A DNA stretch of 64,000 bases from Limibacterium fermenti (GCF_041902845.1 NZ_CP159486.1:186001-250000), one strand, 5' to 3'; shown: positions 35,485-44,938, counted from the first letter of the stretch. Numbers and translations: made by a program. Notes: generated by a model not told the origin, from the letters alone.

Positions 35485-36684
35485 ATGCCGGATATCTCAA
35501 ACCGCGGTAGGCAGATGCCTGCCTCGCCCATACGAAAATTAGCTCCGCTCTCCGATGCCGCCAAGGCACGGGGAATAAAAGTATATCACCTGAATATCGG
35601 GCAGCCCGATCTGCCCACTCCCGCTTCGGCGCTCAACGCTATCCGTGATATGGATAGGGCTACGCTGGAGTATAGCCCCAGTGACGGATACCGTTTTTAT
35701 CGCGAAAACCTGGTGAAGTATTATGCGTCGTTCGATATCGATGTTACGGCCGATGAAATTATCGTAACGGCGGGTGGATCCGAAGCGGTGTTGTATGCAT
35801 TTATGGCCTGTTTGAATCCGGGAGATGAAATCATTGTTCCCGAACCCGCATATGCCAATTATATGGCTTTTGCCATTTCGGCCGGGGCAGTCATCCGGAC
35901 GGTGCCTTCGACGATGGAAACAGGTTTTGCGTTGCCGGCTATCGGAGAATTTGAAAAGTTGATTAACGACCGTACGAAAGGCATTCTTATTTGCAATCCC
36001 AATAATCCTACCGGGTATGTGTATACGCGTGAGGAAATGGAGAAGATACGCGATTTGGTCGAAAAATACGACTTGTATTTGTTTTCCGACGAAGTGTATC
36101 GCGAATTTATCTATAACGGGACGCCCTATTTTTCGGCCTGTCACCTGAAAGGCATCGAAGAGCATGTGGTGTTGATCGATTCCGTTTCCAAACGGTATAG
36201 CGAATGCGGCATCCGTATAGGCTGTCTGATTACTAAAAATCGCGCTTTGCACGATACGGTGATGAAGTTCTGCCAGGCCCGTTTAAGTCCTCCGCTTATC
36301 GGTCAGATTGCGGCAAACGCATCGTTGGATGCCGGGGAGCAGTATATGAACGAGACGTTTCTGGAATATAAAAACCGAAGGGATTTCCTTATCGAAAGGC
36401 TGAACGCTATTCCCGGTGTCTATTCGCCGAAACCCGAAGGGGCTTTTTACACGTTGGCCCGCCTTCCGGTGGAGGATGCCGATGCGTTCTGCACGTGGTG
36501 TTTATCAGACTTTTCCTATGACCGTCAGACGGTATTCATGGCGCCTGCATCGGGGTTTTATGTCACCCCCGGCTTGGGGCGTGATGAGGTTCGTATTGCC
36601 TATGTATTGAACAACGAAGAAATGGATCGTGCGCTTACCGTGCTGGAAAAAGCGCTTCAAGCTTATCCCCATACTAAAAAATGA
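35485..36684 (+). CDS. class I/II PLP-dependent aminotransferase
   Basis: 399 residues. Motifs: HLNIGQPDLPTP near residue 35, TAGGSEAVLYAF, CNPNNPTGYVYTREEM, SDEVYREF and the PLP lysine in DSVSKRYSECGIRIGC. The CGIRIG form in place of the TGWRIG seen in the gene at 11152 marks a different subgroup. Amino-acid specificity is unknown. It overlaps the following permease by 4 bp, which suggests co-transcription rather than shared function. Confidence 0.9.
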   Translation: MPDISNRGRQMPASPIRKLAPLSDAAKARGIKVYHLNIGQPDLPTPASALNAIRDMDRATLEYSPSDGYRFYRENLVKYYASFDIDVTADEIIVTAGGSEAVLYAFMACLNPGDEIIVPEPAYANYMAFAISAGAVIRTVPSTMETGFALPAIGEFEKLINDRTKGILICNPNNPTGYVYTREEMEKIRDLVEKYDLYLFSDEVYREFIYNGTPYFSACHLKGIEEHVVLIDSVSKRYSECGIRIGCLITKNRALHDTVMKFCQARLSPPLIGQIAANASLDAGEQYMNETFLEYKNRRDFLIERLNAIPGVYSPKPEGAFYTLARLPVEDADAFCTWCLSDFSYDRQTVFMAPASGFYVTPGLGRDEVRIAYVLNNEEMDRALTVLEKALQAYPHTKK

Positions 36685-37928
36685 ATACGGAATTATTTAT
36701 AGCAAAGCGCATTTACAAAGGCGAGAAGAAAAATGCCAAACGGGTATCGTCGCCCGCCATCAAACTCGCCATTACGGGGGTAGCGCTCGGGCTGGCGGTT
36801 ATGATCGTATCGGTCTGTATTATTGTTGGGTTTAAGAAAGAGATTCGCGAAAAAGTCATCGGTTTCGGGTCGCATATTCAAATCACCACTTTTGACGAGA
36901 ATGTTTCGTATGAGCATCAGCCCATCGCCTTTTCCGATACGTTGGCCGCCATGCTCGCCGGCAATTCCGACATCCGGCATTTTCAATCGTTCATCACCAA
37001 ACCGGGGGTTATTAAAACCGACTCTGATTTTCAGGGGGTTGTCCTGAAGGGGGTGGGAACCGACTACGACTGGAACTTTTTCCGTAAAAACCTTCTCGAA
37101 GGAGACATTCTCGCGCCGGACGATACTTCGTCGGTCAACCGGGCAATCATTTCCAAAGATATTGCCGATAAGTTGCATTTGAAGCTGGGGGATAGTTTTA
37201 TTGCCTACTTCGTGCAAGATCCTCCCCGTGCCCGGCGCTTTGAAATTAGCGGTATTTATCGTACGAATTTTGAAGATTACGATAAGTTGTATATTATTAC
37301 AGAGGCGGATGTCCTTGCTTCGCTCAATGGGTGGGGCGATGATATGGTAAGCGGCATCGAAGTGCTGGTAAAAGATTACGATCAGCTTGATGAGGCGACC
37401 CAAAAGCTTTTCTTCGAACTGTCGACCTATAAAGACCGTTTCGGCAACGCACTGTATGCCCGTTCCATTAAAGATATCAACCCTATGATATTTAACTGGC
37501 TCAATCTGTTGGATATGAATGTATGGGTGATTATCATCCTGATGATTATCGTCTCGGGGTTTACGATGATCTCCGGGCTGCTGATTATCATTCTTGAGCG
37601 TACCAATATGATTGGAATCCTCAAGGCTGTGGGAGCTCGGGATTTTAGTATCCGTAAAGTGTTTTTGTATCTTTCGGCATTTCTTATCGGGCAGGGGATG
37701 ATCTATGGAAATATCCTTGCCTTGCTTTTCTGCTTTCTGCAAGATCGCTTTCAATTGTTCAAGCTCGATCCGGCAACGTATTATCTATCGTCGGTACCGG
37801 TATATCTGAACGTCGGATATATTGTGTTGTTGAATGCCGGTGCGTTGATTGTTTCTTTATTCATGATGATTGCCCCTTCTTATCTGGTGGCGAAAATTAC
37901 TCCTGCCAAGTCGATCCGGTTTGAATAA
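36681..37928 (+). CDS. FtsX/LolE-type ABC transporter permease
   Basis: 415 residues. N-terminal helix (about 30-52, ITGVALGLAVMIVSVCIIVGF), a periplasmic MacB-like domain of about 220 residues, then three helices (VWVIIILMIIVSGFTMISGL, the LYLSAFLIGQGMIYG region and a last one) ending in the typical PSYLVAKITPAKSIRFE. With a LolD ATPase, not found here, such permeases extract lipoproteins from the inner membrane. ATGA overlap with the preceding gene. Confidence 0.9.
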   Translation: MNTELFIAKRIYKGEKKNAKRVSSPAIKLAITGVALGLAVMIVSVCIIVGFKKEIREKVIGFGSHIQITTFDENVSYEHQPIAFSDTLAAMLAGNSDIRHFQSFITKPGVIKTDSDFQGVVLKGVGTDYDWNFFRKNLLEGDILAPDDTSSVNRAIISKDIADKLHLKLGDSFIAYFVQDPPRARRFEISGIYRTNFEDYDKLYIITEADVLASLNGWGDDMVSGIEVLVKDYDQLDEATQKLFFELSTYKDRFGNALYARSIKDINPMIFNWLNLLDMNVWVIIILMIIVSGFTMISGLLIIILERTNMIGILKAVGARDFSIRKVFLYLSAFLIGQGMIYGNILALLFCFLQDRFQLFKLDPATYYLSSVPVYLNVGYIVLLNAGALIVSLFMMIAPSYLVAKITPAKSIRFE

Positions 37929-38051
37929 TTCGAACACTCGGGGCATGCCGCGAGTATTGCTCTTAGCCGTACCCTCGATAGTATGAACGCTGTTGTTGAT
38001 AACGTGTTAAGAATTTGTTAAGAGTTTGTTTATAACTATAGGGCGAAAAAG

Positions 38052-38083
38052 TTGCATTTTGTTTGACCGGAATATTATATTTG
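38052..38083 (+). promoter_or_regulatory. rRNA-type promoter of a non-coding region
   Basis: TTG at 38052-38054, 21 bp, TATATTTG at 38076-38083, preceded by an A-rich stretch (GCGAAAAAG). No gene starts within 250 bp downstream. Confidence 0.6.
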
Positions 38084-38134
38084 TAGCATCATTTTTAAAC
38101 ACTATTTTCTCGTAGGAGAATAAAAATAGTAGGA

Positions 38135-38145
38135 GTTCTTTGACA
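38135..38145 (+). promoter_or_regulatory. boxA-like antitermination element
   Basis: GTTCTTTGACA, closely like the E. coli boxA (GCTCTTTAACA) and the element that precedes 16S rRNA in Bacteroidales. It sits between two hairpins, about 45 nt after the expected transcription start. No rRNA follows. Confidence 0.5.
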
Positions 38146-39011
38146 TTTTGTACACGAGCGGGAGAATAGCTTAATCTGAATGAAGAGTCGCTATTCTATT
38201 AATAGAATCAGATGTGCGGATAATGATAGTTCTTCCTTTTAAGATACGGAATTCCTTAAAAAAGAATTTTCTCTCTTTTGAATGAAGGCTATGGTTAGAG
38301 AGCCATGCAACCATTCCGAATTTCTTTTTATTTCTTCCTGATGGTTTGGGATTTTGAAGGATTGGAAAAAGACCGAAAAGTTTTAGATGATTTTGTTTCT
38401 TTACGATTTCATCTAAGCGGAAAGTCATTTTGGATAAGATCGATAAAAAGGATTTTATGTAAAAGTTTCGACTTGGAACATGTTTCCTTATTTTCGATTA
38501 AAGGAAAAATGGAGTTGTTTTTAGCAAAGTGCTTATCCTCTTCTCCTCAAGAGAATTTATACTTTAGAAAACAGTTTCATGTATCCGTCTATAAAGAACT
38601 TTACGTAACGGCTTTTCGGAGTACGACGATTCTCATTTGAAAATTGTTGTTGCTTACGTTTCAAAAAGTGAATGTATAGTCCCTCTGTTTTTATATAATA
38701 AAGGCGAATATAGATTTCATAAACAACCGACGAATAGAGCATATTCTGCTTCACAATGTGTATGACTATACTATCAAATAATGATTGATCCCATCAATTT
38801 GATATATAATAGACTTCTTAGGACTGCTTTAACGGATATGCATGCTGTTTTAGACGTGTTGGGGAGTATTCATATTCTGAAGTATGGTTGGCAAAAATAT
38901 ATAAACTTCATGGTTTGTGTGTTTTTGATTTTTTGAAACCAATCTTGATTGCATTCATTTGATTATATTCCGCCATGTGTGCGAAATGATAAGGACTCCT
39001 ATCTTATAATA

Positions 39012-39038
39012 AAAGCCGGCTTAACAGTCGGCTTTTTT
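39012..39038 (+). terminator. terminator of the non-coding unit
   Basis: AAGCCGGC / GTCGGCTT stem (one mismatch) around TTAACA, then six T. Confidence 0.8.
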
Positions 39039-39112
39039 GTTTATCGGGCCGGGATACCAAGGGGTTTACCGAATGTGTCGCTTGGAACGACGCCCGAGAT
39101 TTCCTTTCCGTA

Positions 39113-40984
39113 TTACAATCGTTCGGATAATTCCATCCAACGGAAGGTTTTGTCATCGATAAGGGTTAACAGGTCGGAGTAGCGGGTGGACGCTTCGATG
39201 AGTTTATCCGAAGGCAAGGTGCCCGAAGAAAGGTTTTCTTCGATTAAGCCCTTTTCTTTTTCGAAGAGTCCTATCTCTTTTTCCAACTGTTCCAGTTCCT
39301 TCTTTTCCTTAAATGTCAGCTTGTTCTTTAACGGTGAAGCCGGTTTGAAGGTGTGAGGATCGGAGGTGCGGGGTTTTACACTTTCGACTTGTTTTTGATC
39401 TTCCTGTGATTTCCATTCACGATATTGCGTGTAATTTCCGGGATAGTTTGTAATAACGCCCTTACCGTCGAAAACCAGAAGATGATCCGTCACTTTATCC
39501 ATGAAATACCGGTCGTGCGAAATCACGATCACACATCCTTTGAATTGCGCTAAATAATCCTCTAATATGCTTAATGTGACGATGTCAAGGTCGTTGGTCG
39601 GTTCATCCAATACAAGGAAATTGGGATTTTTAATTAATACGGTGCATAAGTATAGCCGGCGTTTCTCTCCTCCGCTTAACTTATACACATAATTGTGTTG
39701 TTTATCGGGAGCGAATAAAAAGTGTTGGAGGAATTGGGAAGCCGTTAAGCGTGTACCGTCACCCAAATCGATTACTTCCGCAATATCTTTTACGACATCG
39801 ATTACCTTGGCTTGATTATCGAATTCGAGACCGTCTTGACTGTAATATCCGAAGCGCACGGTCTCTCCAATATCGAAATCTCCGCTATCGGGCTCCATCT
39901 CTCCCAAAAGCATCTTTATAAAAGTCGATTTCCCCGTTCCGTTATTGCCGACAATCCCCATTTTTTCATAACGGGAAAAGACATAGCTGAAATCTTTCGT
40001 AATACAGAGATCACCAAAATGTTTGGTCACATGGCGGGCTTCAAAGATTTTATTTCCAATATATAAGCCCTTTGCGGCTAATCGGAGATTATCTTCCTGT
40101 TTTTGAGCGCGCGCTTTATCTTCGAGTTTATAAAAAGCATCAATCCTCGATTTGGCTTTTGTCGCGCGCGCTTGCGGTTGGCGGCGCATCCACTCCAATT
40201 CTTTTCTTAACAGATTTTTCGCACGTTCGGTCTCGGCGTTGCGGGCAGAGATGCGTTCTTCGCGTTTCTCGAGAAAATAAGAGTAATTGCCTTCATAGGT
40301 ATACAAACCGGAAGAATCCAACTCCCATATTTTGGAGCAAACGCGATCTAAAAAGTAGCGGTCGTGCGTTACCATCAGCAGGCTTATCGCACTTCTTGAG
40401 AGATAATCTTCCAACCATTCCACCATATTCAAATCCAAGTGGTTCGTCGGTTCATCCAACAAAATCAAATCCGGCTCGGATATAAGCACGTTTGCCAACG
40501 CAATTCGTTTTATCTGGCCTCCCGACAATTCCCCCATTTTCTGACTCAGCCGATGGATATTCAACTTTCCCAAAATTTGCTTGATGCGTTGCTCATAATC
40601 CCAAGCCTTTAATAAATCCATTTGAGTGAACGCATCCTGCAAGCCTTCTTGCGTGTCGGATGCAAGGGCCTCTTCATATCGTGCTATCGCCGTTACGATT
40701 TCATTTTGATGGTTGAAGCAAGCCTCCAGCACCGTTTGATCGGGATTGAAAACCGGATCTTGCTCCAGATAGGCAACGCGGATACTATTCCGGAAAACGA
40801 TTCTTCCTTCATCGTAAGGCTCTTTTCCGGCGAGAATGTTGAGCAGGGTTGTTTTTCCCGATCCGTTATTGGCAATCAATCCGATTTTATCTCCTTCGGA
40901 AATACCGAAAGAAATATCCTGAAACAATAGACGGTCGCCAAAGCTTTTGGTGAGCGTATCAACCTGTAATAATGGATTTGCCAT
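39113..40984 (-). CDS. uup: ABC-F family ATPase, Uup type
   Basis: 623 residues from ATG 40984 (MANPLLQVDTL); the longer frame runs into the promoter. Two ABC cassettes: Walker A GLIANNGSGKTTLL and GIVGNNGTGKSTFI, signatures LSGGQIKR and LSGGEKRR, Walker B LILLDEPTNHLD and FLVLDEPTNDLD; no membrane domain. A C-terminal coiled coil (LKNKLTFKEKKELEQLEKEI) marks the Uup subgroup, which acts at the ribosome or on branched DNA. Own promoter at 41002-41009. Confidence 0.95.
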   Translation of the reverse strand: MANPLLQVDTLTKSFGDRLLFQDISFGISEGDKIGLIANNGSGKTTLLNILAGKEPYDEGRIVFRNSIRVAYLEQDPVFNPDQTVLEACFNHQNEIVTAIARYEEALASDTQEGLQDAFTQMDLLKAWDYEQRIKQILGKLNIHRLSQKMGELSGGQIKRIALANVLISEPDLILLDEPTNHLDLNMVEWLEDYLSRSAISLLMVTHDRYFLDRVCSKIWELDSSGLYTYEGNYSYFLEKREERISARNAETERAKNLLRKELEWMRRQPQARATKAKSRIDAFYKLEDKARAQKQEDNLRLAAKGLYIGNKIFEARHVTKHFGDLCITKDFSYVFSRYEKMGIVGNNGTGKSTFIKMLLGEMEPDSGDFDIGETVRFGYYSQDGLEFDNQAKVIDVVKDIAEVIDLGDGTRLTASQFLQHFLFAPDKQHNYVYKLSGGEKRRLYLCTVLIKNPNFLVLDEPTNDLDIVTLSILEDYLAQFKGCVIVISHDRYFMDKVTDHLLVFDGKGVITNYPGNYTQYREWKSQEDQKQVESVKPRTSDPHTFKPASPLKNKLTFKEKKELEQLEKEIGLFEKEKGLIEENLSSGTLPSDKLIEASTRYSDLLTLIDDKTFRWMELSERL

Positions 40985-41001
40985 AAGAGAGAATTTTTGT
41001 A

Positions 41002-41009
41002 CAAAAATA
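41002..41009 (-). promoter_or_regulatory. -7 box (TATTTTTG) of uup
   Basis: Minus-strand TAnnTTTG 18 bp upstream of ATG 40984; the tandem repeat starting at 41025 occupies its -33 region. Confidence 0.5.
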
Positions 41010-41024
41010 CACAAAAAAAATGAG

Positions 41025-41195
41025 CAGATTGGTCAATTAGCAAATTAGCAGATTAGCAAATTAGCAGATTAGCAAATTAGCAGATTAGCAAATTAGCAAA
41101 TTAGTAGATTAGTAAATGAAGAGATTGGCAAATGAAGTCAAAGGTCTAACGTCGAAAGACCGGCGACTGGCGACTGATGACCGGCGGCCGCGAGC
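41025..41195. repeat. composite short-repeat element, copy 1
   Basis: About ten alternating units of ATTAGCAA and ATTAGCAG (41034-41118, some degenerate), then AAATGAAG joints and AAAGGTCTAA, then AGACCGGCGACTGGCGACTG with more GACCGG. The order heptamer/octamer - AAATGAA - GACCGG/GACTG recurs at 46541-46640 (minus strand) and 60821-60911. Confidence 0.85.
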
Positions 41196-41235
41196 ATTTT
41201 TATCGCGAAAGGGCTGGATTATAGAATTTAATTCC

Positions 41236-41243
41236 TATATTTG
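41236..41243 (+). promoter_or_regulatory. -7 box (TATATTTG) of the Gfo/Idh gene
   Basis: Exact TAnnTTTG 38 bp before ATG 41281. Confidence 0.6.
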
Positions 41244-41280
41244 GCATTGTAAATAAACAGACTTATAAACGTGAAAAGCT

Positions 41281-42351
41281 ATGTCAACAATCATTCGCAC
41301 AGGTATTATCGGATACGGATTATCCGGAAGAGTATTCCATGCACCTTTTATCGATGTGGTGGATGGCTATGAATTGTCAAAGATCAGTACGGGCAATGCC
41401 GACCGTCGGAAGATGATAGAGGGAAGATATCCCGTCACGGCGGTTGTTCCCGATGGGAAAGGAATTATTTCCGATCCTGAAATCGATTTGGTGATCGTTA
41501 CCTCACCCAATACGCAACATTTTTATTGGGCACGGGAAGCGTTGCTCGCCGGCAAACATGTTGTTGTAGAAAAGCCCTTTACCGTAACTTCTGCTGAAGC
41601 TGACGAGTTGATAAAAATTGCGAATCGGGAGGGTTTGATATTAACCGTGTATCATAACCGGCGCTTTACCAGCGATACGAAAACGGTGAAGAAACTGCTC
41701 GATAGTGGTTTGTTGGGAGATGTGACCGATTTTGAGTCCCATTTCGACCGCTATCGCCGAGACGCACGACCTAACGGAGCTTGGCGCGAACAGCCTCTCC
41801 CCGGCTCGGGCATCTTTTACGATTTGGGCGCGCACCTGATCGATCAAACGCTCTATTTCTTCGGTTTACCACAGGCCGTTACTGCGGAGATCAACTCCCA
41901 ACGCCCGTGGGCGGAAGCGGATGACCACTTCGATGTGCGGTTGCATTACCCAACCTTTACGGCAACTTTAAAATCGGGAATGATTTGCCGTATTCCCGGC
42001 CCTACCTATATGGTGCACGGTACCAACGGATCGTTTGTCAAATACGGGCTCGACGTGCAGGAGGCGACGCTCGACGGCGGGGCTATCCCCGAAGGTAAAG
42101 ATTGGGGCCGCGAACCGGAAAGTATTTGGGGGACGATTAACGTTGAGTATGAAGGGGTAAAGATACAAGGGAAAATAGAGAGCGAACAGGGCGATTACCG
42201 GGATTATTTTATCAATCTACGCGATGCGATAGGGGGCGAAGCCGAATTGGCTGTCAAGCCCCAGGAGGCCCGTAATGTCATTCGTATTATCGAGTTGGCG
42301 TTCCAAAGCAGCCAAGAGAAGAAAACGATTTCTCTGGAAAACGAGTTCTGA
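41281..42351 (+). CDS. Gfo/Idh/MocA-family oxidoreductase
   Basis: 356 residues. Rossmann fold with GIIGYGLSGRVFHAPFI at 8-24, VVEKPFTVTSAEADELI near 97 (the EKP motif holding the catalytic lysine), and the C-terminal alpha/beta domain with YDLGAHLIDQTLYFFG. NAD(P)-dependent dehydrogenase of sugars, inositol or related; the GxGLSGRVFHAPF form is that of the YvaA/YdgJ subgroup (scyllo-inositol or sugar). Single gene. Confidence 0.92.
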   Translation: MSTIIRTGIIGYGLSGRVFHAPFIDVVDGYELSKISTGNADRRKMIEGRYPVTAVVPDGKGIISDPEIDLVIVTSPNTQHFYWAREALLAGKHVVVEKPFTVTSAEADELIKIANREGLILTVYHNRRFTSDTKTVKKLLDSGLLGDVTDFESHFDRYRRDARPNGAWREQPLPGSGIFYDLGAHLIDQTLYFFGLPQAVTAEINSQRPWAEADDHFDVRLHYPTFTATLKSGMICRIPGPTYMVHGTNGSFVKYGLDVQEATLDGGAIPEGKDWGREPESIWGTINVEYEGVKIQGKIESEQGDYRDYFINLRDAIGGEAELAVKPQEARNVIRIIELAFQSSQEKKTISLENEF

Positions 42352-42513
42352 TAAATATCCGGGAACTCCTCACTCCATCACCCTTTTTTCAATTTCCACA
42401 ATCACCAAGATGGCAGAGTCGAAAACCAAAGGGAGGATTCAGAAGCGTAAAGGGCGTGCAGATTGCGTATCGGTGATTTTATGCGGGTAATACCCAGGCA
42501 AATAAGTCCCTTA

Positions 42514-43038
42514 TTATTTTTTTGTGATGTGCCCTAATCGTTTCAATGTGTTGGAAAGGGAAATATCCCTTACGGTGGATTTGCGGAAAAGCAACGCGGC
42601 AATGCAGATGCCGATGGCCAGCGTAAATAATAAAGACATCGTGAGCATAAGGTTATGCATCATGGTGTTGAGAAGCCCTTCGCCCTCTGCCGCTACCGTA
42701 TTCCAGTCCGTCAGTTTGATTCCCGCCAGCATCGTCCGGTAGGCATACATTCCGGGGATCATCGTAATGCAGGCCGGCATCGTGAACACCACCGGCGGGT
42801 TATGCACCCGGTGTGCCGTCCAGATACCGACTAATCCGATCAGCACAGAACCGGCCAACGTCGAGCCGATCAGTTGGAAACCCAATTGAAGCAATATAAA
42901 ACGGATGCAATGTCCCATTCCGCCTAACAATCCGGCAACCACTAATATGTTTTTAGGAGCGCCGAAGAGGATGCCCCAGCAAAAAGCGACGACAAACGCA
43001 ATGGCAAAGTCTGCTATAACGGCCAATAATAGATCCAT
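42514..43038 (-). CDS. ThrE-type threonine/serine exporter, small subunit-like (DUF3815)
   Basis: 174 residues with about five membrane helices (LLLAVIADFAIAFVVAFCWGILFGAPKN, GHCIRFILLQLG, SVLIGLVGIW, PACITMIPGMYAYRTMLAG). In Corynebacterium ThrE both halves are fused; in many bacteria they are split, as here. It follows the large half by 7 bp. Exports threonine and serine by family analogy. Confidence 0.88.
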   Translation of the reverse strand: MDLLLAVIADFAIAFVVAFCWGILFGAPKNILVVAGLLGGMGHCIRFILLQLGFQLIGSTLAGSVLIGLVGIWTAHRVHNPPVVFTMPACITMIPGMYAYRTMLAGIKLTDWNTVAAEGEGLLNTMMHNLMLTMSLLFTLAIGICIAALLFRKSTVRDISLSNTLKRLGHITKK

Positions 43039-43045
43039 ATCGTAT

Positions 43046-43852
43046 TTATATCAATTCAAAATGATCGATTCCCAATAAAGCGATGCTCAGGGTCATGCCT
43101 GCGGCAATACATAAGAGAATAAAGCCGGCAAATAATATCCGGTTTACAGAGGACGACAGATGCCCTTCTATCAAATCGATGACGCAATTCAACAGAGGAA
43201 CGCCGGGGATCAGGTATAACACCCCCGTAGCCATGGCCGCTTCCGGATTGCTTCCAATGCCGAGCCGGTATCCCCAGCCGGTAATGAGGGTGCTGATAAA
43301 GGCGGCAATGCCGATGGAAATCATGGCATTGAAATGCCATTCCGATACTTTCCGCTGAAAGAAATATCCTACGAACGCTGCTAAATAAGCTACCGCCGCA
43401 TTCCAATAATCGCCCTTTGCCAAAAGACAAAGCCCGGCACACGAAAAGCCCACGGCAAGGGAGATGAGCCAAGGGGGATAATGCTTTTTCTGTTTAATGG
43501 ACTGGAAAGTTTTCTCCGTTTCTTCGAAAGAGAGTTTCTCCTCGTATACTTTCCACGACATCCGGCTGACATCGGTCAATACCGCGAGATGAACAGAGTG
43601 TGGCGGCGGCTCTTTGAAAAGGGTAATCGAGTCTCTGATATCTTTTTTGTTTTGCACCGAGACGAGCAATCCCCGGAAAGAAGAATTGATTTGAACCTCA
43701 AAAGCCCATGCCTCGCCCATCCTTTTGATGTTGGTATTCAGCCGTCCCGAGTGCGCTCCGGAAGCCAGTAAGTAGGTTCCCACATCGAGCGCGAATTCGG
43801 CAAATTGTTTTGCCGTGAGCCGCGATTGTTTGCTTGAATTATCTTCCGTCAT
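43046..43852 (-). CDS. ThrE-type threonine/serine exporter, large half (DUF1212)
   Basis: 268 residues. Soluble N-terminal domain with FALDVGTYLLASGAHSGRLNTNIKR (a hallmark near residue 18), then about five helices from residue 130. Start ATG 43852 overlaps the end of the EamA gene by 14 bp, so three transport genes form one operon. Confidence 0.9.
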   Translation of the reverse strand: MTEDNSSKQSRLTAKQFAEFALDVGTYLLASGAHSGRLNTNIKRMGEAWAFEVQINSSFRGLLVSVQNKKDIRDSITLFKEPPPHSVHLAVLTDVSRMSWKVYEEKLSFEETEKTFQSIKQKKHYPPWLISLAVGFSCAGLCLLAKGDYWNAAVAYLAAFVGYFFQRKVSEWHFNAMISIGIAAFISTLITGWGYRLGIGSNPEAAMATGVLYLIPGVPLLNCVIDLIEGHLSSSVNRILFAGFILLCIAAGMTLSIALLGIDHFELI

Positions 43853-44837
43853 GCTTTTCGTTTATTGTTTTGTCCCGACCGAACAAAAATAACTGTTTTT
43901 TTCTGATTGGTGTGTGCTTTGGAGGAAGTTTCGGAAACATCTTGCGGAAACGCACCAGGTATGTTTGAATATTGGTGCCGGCAATGATGAGCGTTACAGC
44001 CACGATGATCAGCAAAATTCCCGATACGATGCGCAGCGTAAGCGACTCTCCGAAAACAGTCACGCCGAAGAAAACCGCCGTGACGGGCTCCAAAGCTCCC
44101 AGTATAGCCGTCGATGTGGCACCGATATATTGAATGGCGACGGTGGTGCAAAGAAACGAGATAGCCGTGGGGAAAACCGCTAAAGCCAAAAGGTTGAACC
44201 ACAGGTGCCATTTAGGCGGAGTCATAAGGCTTTGTCCGAAATCGACCCGAACCAGAAATAACGAAAGGCCGAAGAGCAACACATAAAAAGTGATTTTGAG
44301 TGTGGCTATATTCTTCAGTTGCGGGCGGTTTACTCCTACGATATACATCGCGTACGATAAAGATGACGCCATTACCAGTAACGTCCCGGTGAGGCTGAGT
44401 GTCGTCCCGTCTCCGCCCTTATACAATAAAAAGATTCCGCCTAAAGCCATCACAATGCATAAGACCGTCAGAAGAGTTATCTTTTCACGGAAAAATACCG
44501 TCATGATAAGCGCTACGAGGATGGGATACACAAACAGTAGGGTGGAGGCTATCCCGGCATCCATATAGTTGTAGCTCTGGAAAAGAGCGAGCGAAGAAAA
44601 GGCCATCAAAAGGCCCATGATGACAAGCGGTAAAATCTCGTTTCGCTTTATCTTGAAATTGCGCCTCCGCACTTTAATCATTATCGCCAAAATAGGAATG
44701 GCGATAAGATAGCGGAAAAACAGCACCGAGTCAGGGGTCATTCCTTCCTGATAAAGAGGAAGGGCGAACAGCGGGTTCATTCCATAAGTAGCGGCAGCAA
44801 TTGCTCCCAAAAGATATCCTTTTGCTTTTACGGTCAT
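43839..44837 (-). CDS. DMT-superfamily (EamA) transporter
   Basis: 332 residues with ten hydrophobic segments in two EamA repeats (GAIAAATYGMNPLFALPLY at the start; ATSTAILGALEPVTAVFFGVTVFGE in the second). Such proteins export amino acids or metabolites. First gene of an operon with the two ThrE halves, which fits an amino-acid efflux role. The C-terminal 30 residues are basic. Confidence 0.92.
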   Translation of the reverse strand: MTVKAKGYLLGAIAAATYGMNPLFALPLYQEGMTPDSVLFFRYLIAIPILAIMIKVRRRNFKIKRNEILPLVIMGLLMAFSSLALFQSYNYMDAGIASTLLFVYPILVALIMTVFFREKITLLTVLCIVMALGGIFLLYKGGDGTTLSLTGTLLVMASSLSYAMYIVGVNRPQLKNIATLKITFYVLLFGLSLFLVRVDFGQSLMTPPKWHLWFNLLALAVFPTAISFLCTTVAIQYIGATSTAILGALEPVTAVFFGVTVFGESLTLRIVSGILLIIVAVTLIIAGTNIQTYLVRFRKMFPKLPPKHTPIRKKQLFLFGRDKTINEKHDGR

Positions 44838-44857
44838 ACTCTAAAAAAAATTACGCG

Positions 44858-44865
44858 CAAAGATA
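44858..44865 (-). promoter_or_regulatory. -7 box (TATCTTTG) of the EamA-ThrE operon
   Basis: Exact TAnnTTTG on the minus strand, 20 bp upstream of ATG 44837. Confidence 0.65.
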
Positions 44866-44938
44866 GATATTTCCTGCCGAATAGAATGTTTTTTCCGGTG
44901 ATTCGAGGTGAATCATATGCCCGGTTGGCCGGCGGGAA

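Larger units (their letters stand above)
38090..39038 (+). ncRNA. candidate long non-coding transcript
   Basis: The 1184-bp gap 37929-39112 holds no convincing gene on either strand but is framed by a promoter (38052-38083) and a terminator (39012-39038). Visible hairpins: ACTATTTT/AAAATAGT around CTCGTAGGAG at 38101-38130; AGAATAGC/GCTATTCT at about 38164-38197; the palindrome ATTCTATTAATAGAAT just after; nested GAATG/CATTC and GGCT/AGCC at about 38280-38317; TTAGATGA/TCATCTAA at about 38382-38415. The 3' half (38640-39000) is AT-rich with less structure. No known RNA family recognised. Confidence 0.4.

Noticed and set aside
36693..37754. 353-codon open frame antisense to the LolE-like permease
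   Set aside because: Shadow of a clear membrane-protein gene; composition is His/Asn/Asp rich with no domain.
38305..38640. 111-codon + strand ORF within the non-coding region
   Set aside because: Residue use is unlike proteins in the window, no start context, no recognisable domain, and it crosses predicted RNA stems.
38135..39012. rRNA operon behind the boxA-like element
   Set aside because: No 16S, 23S or 5S sequence is recognisable in or after the region.
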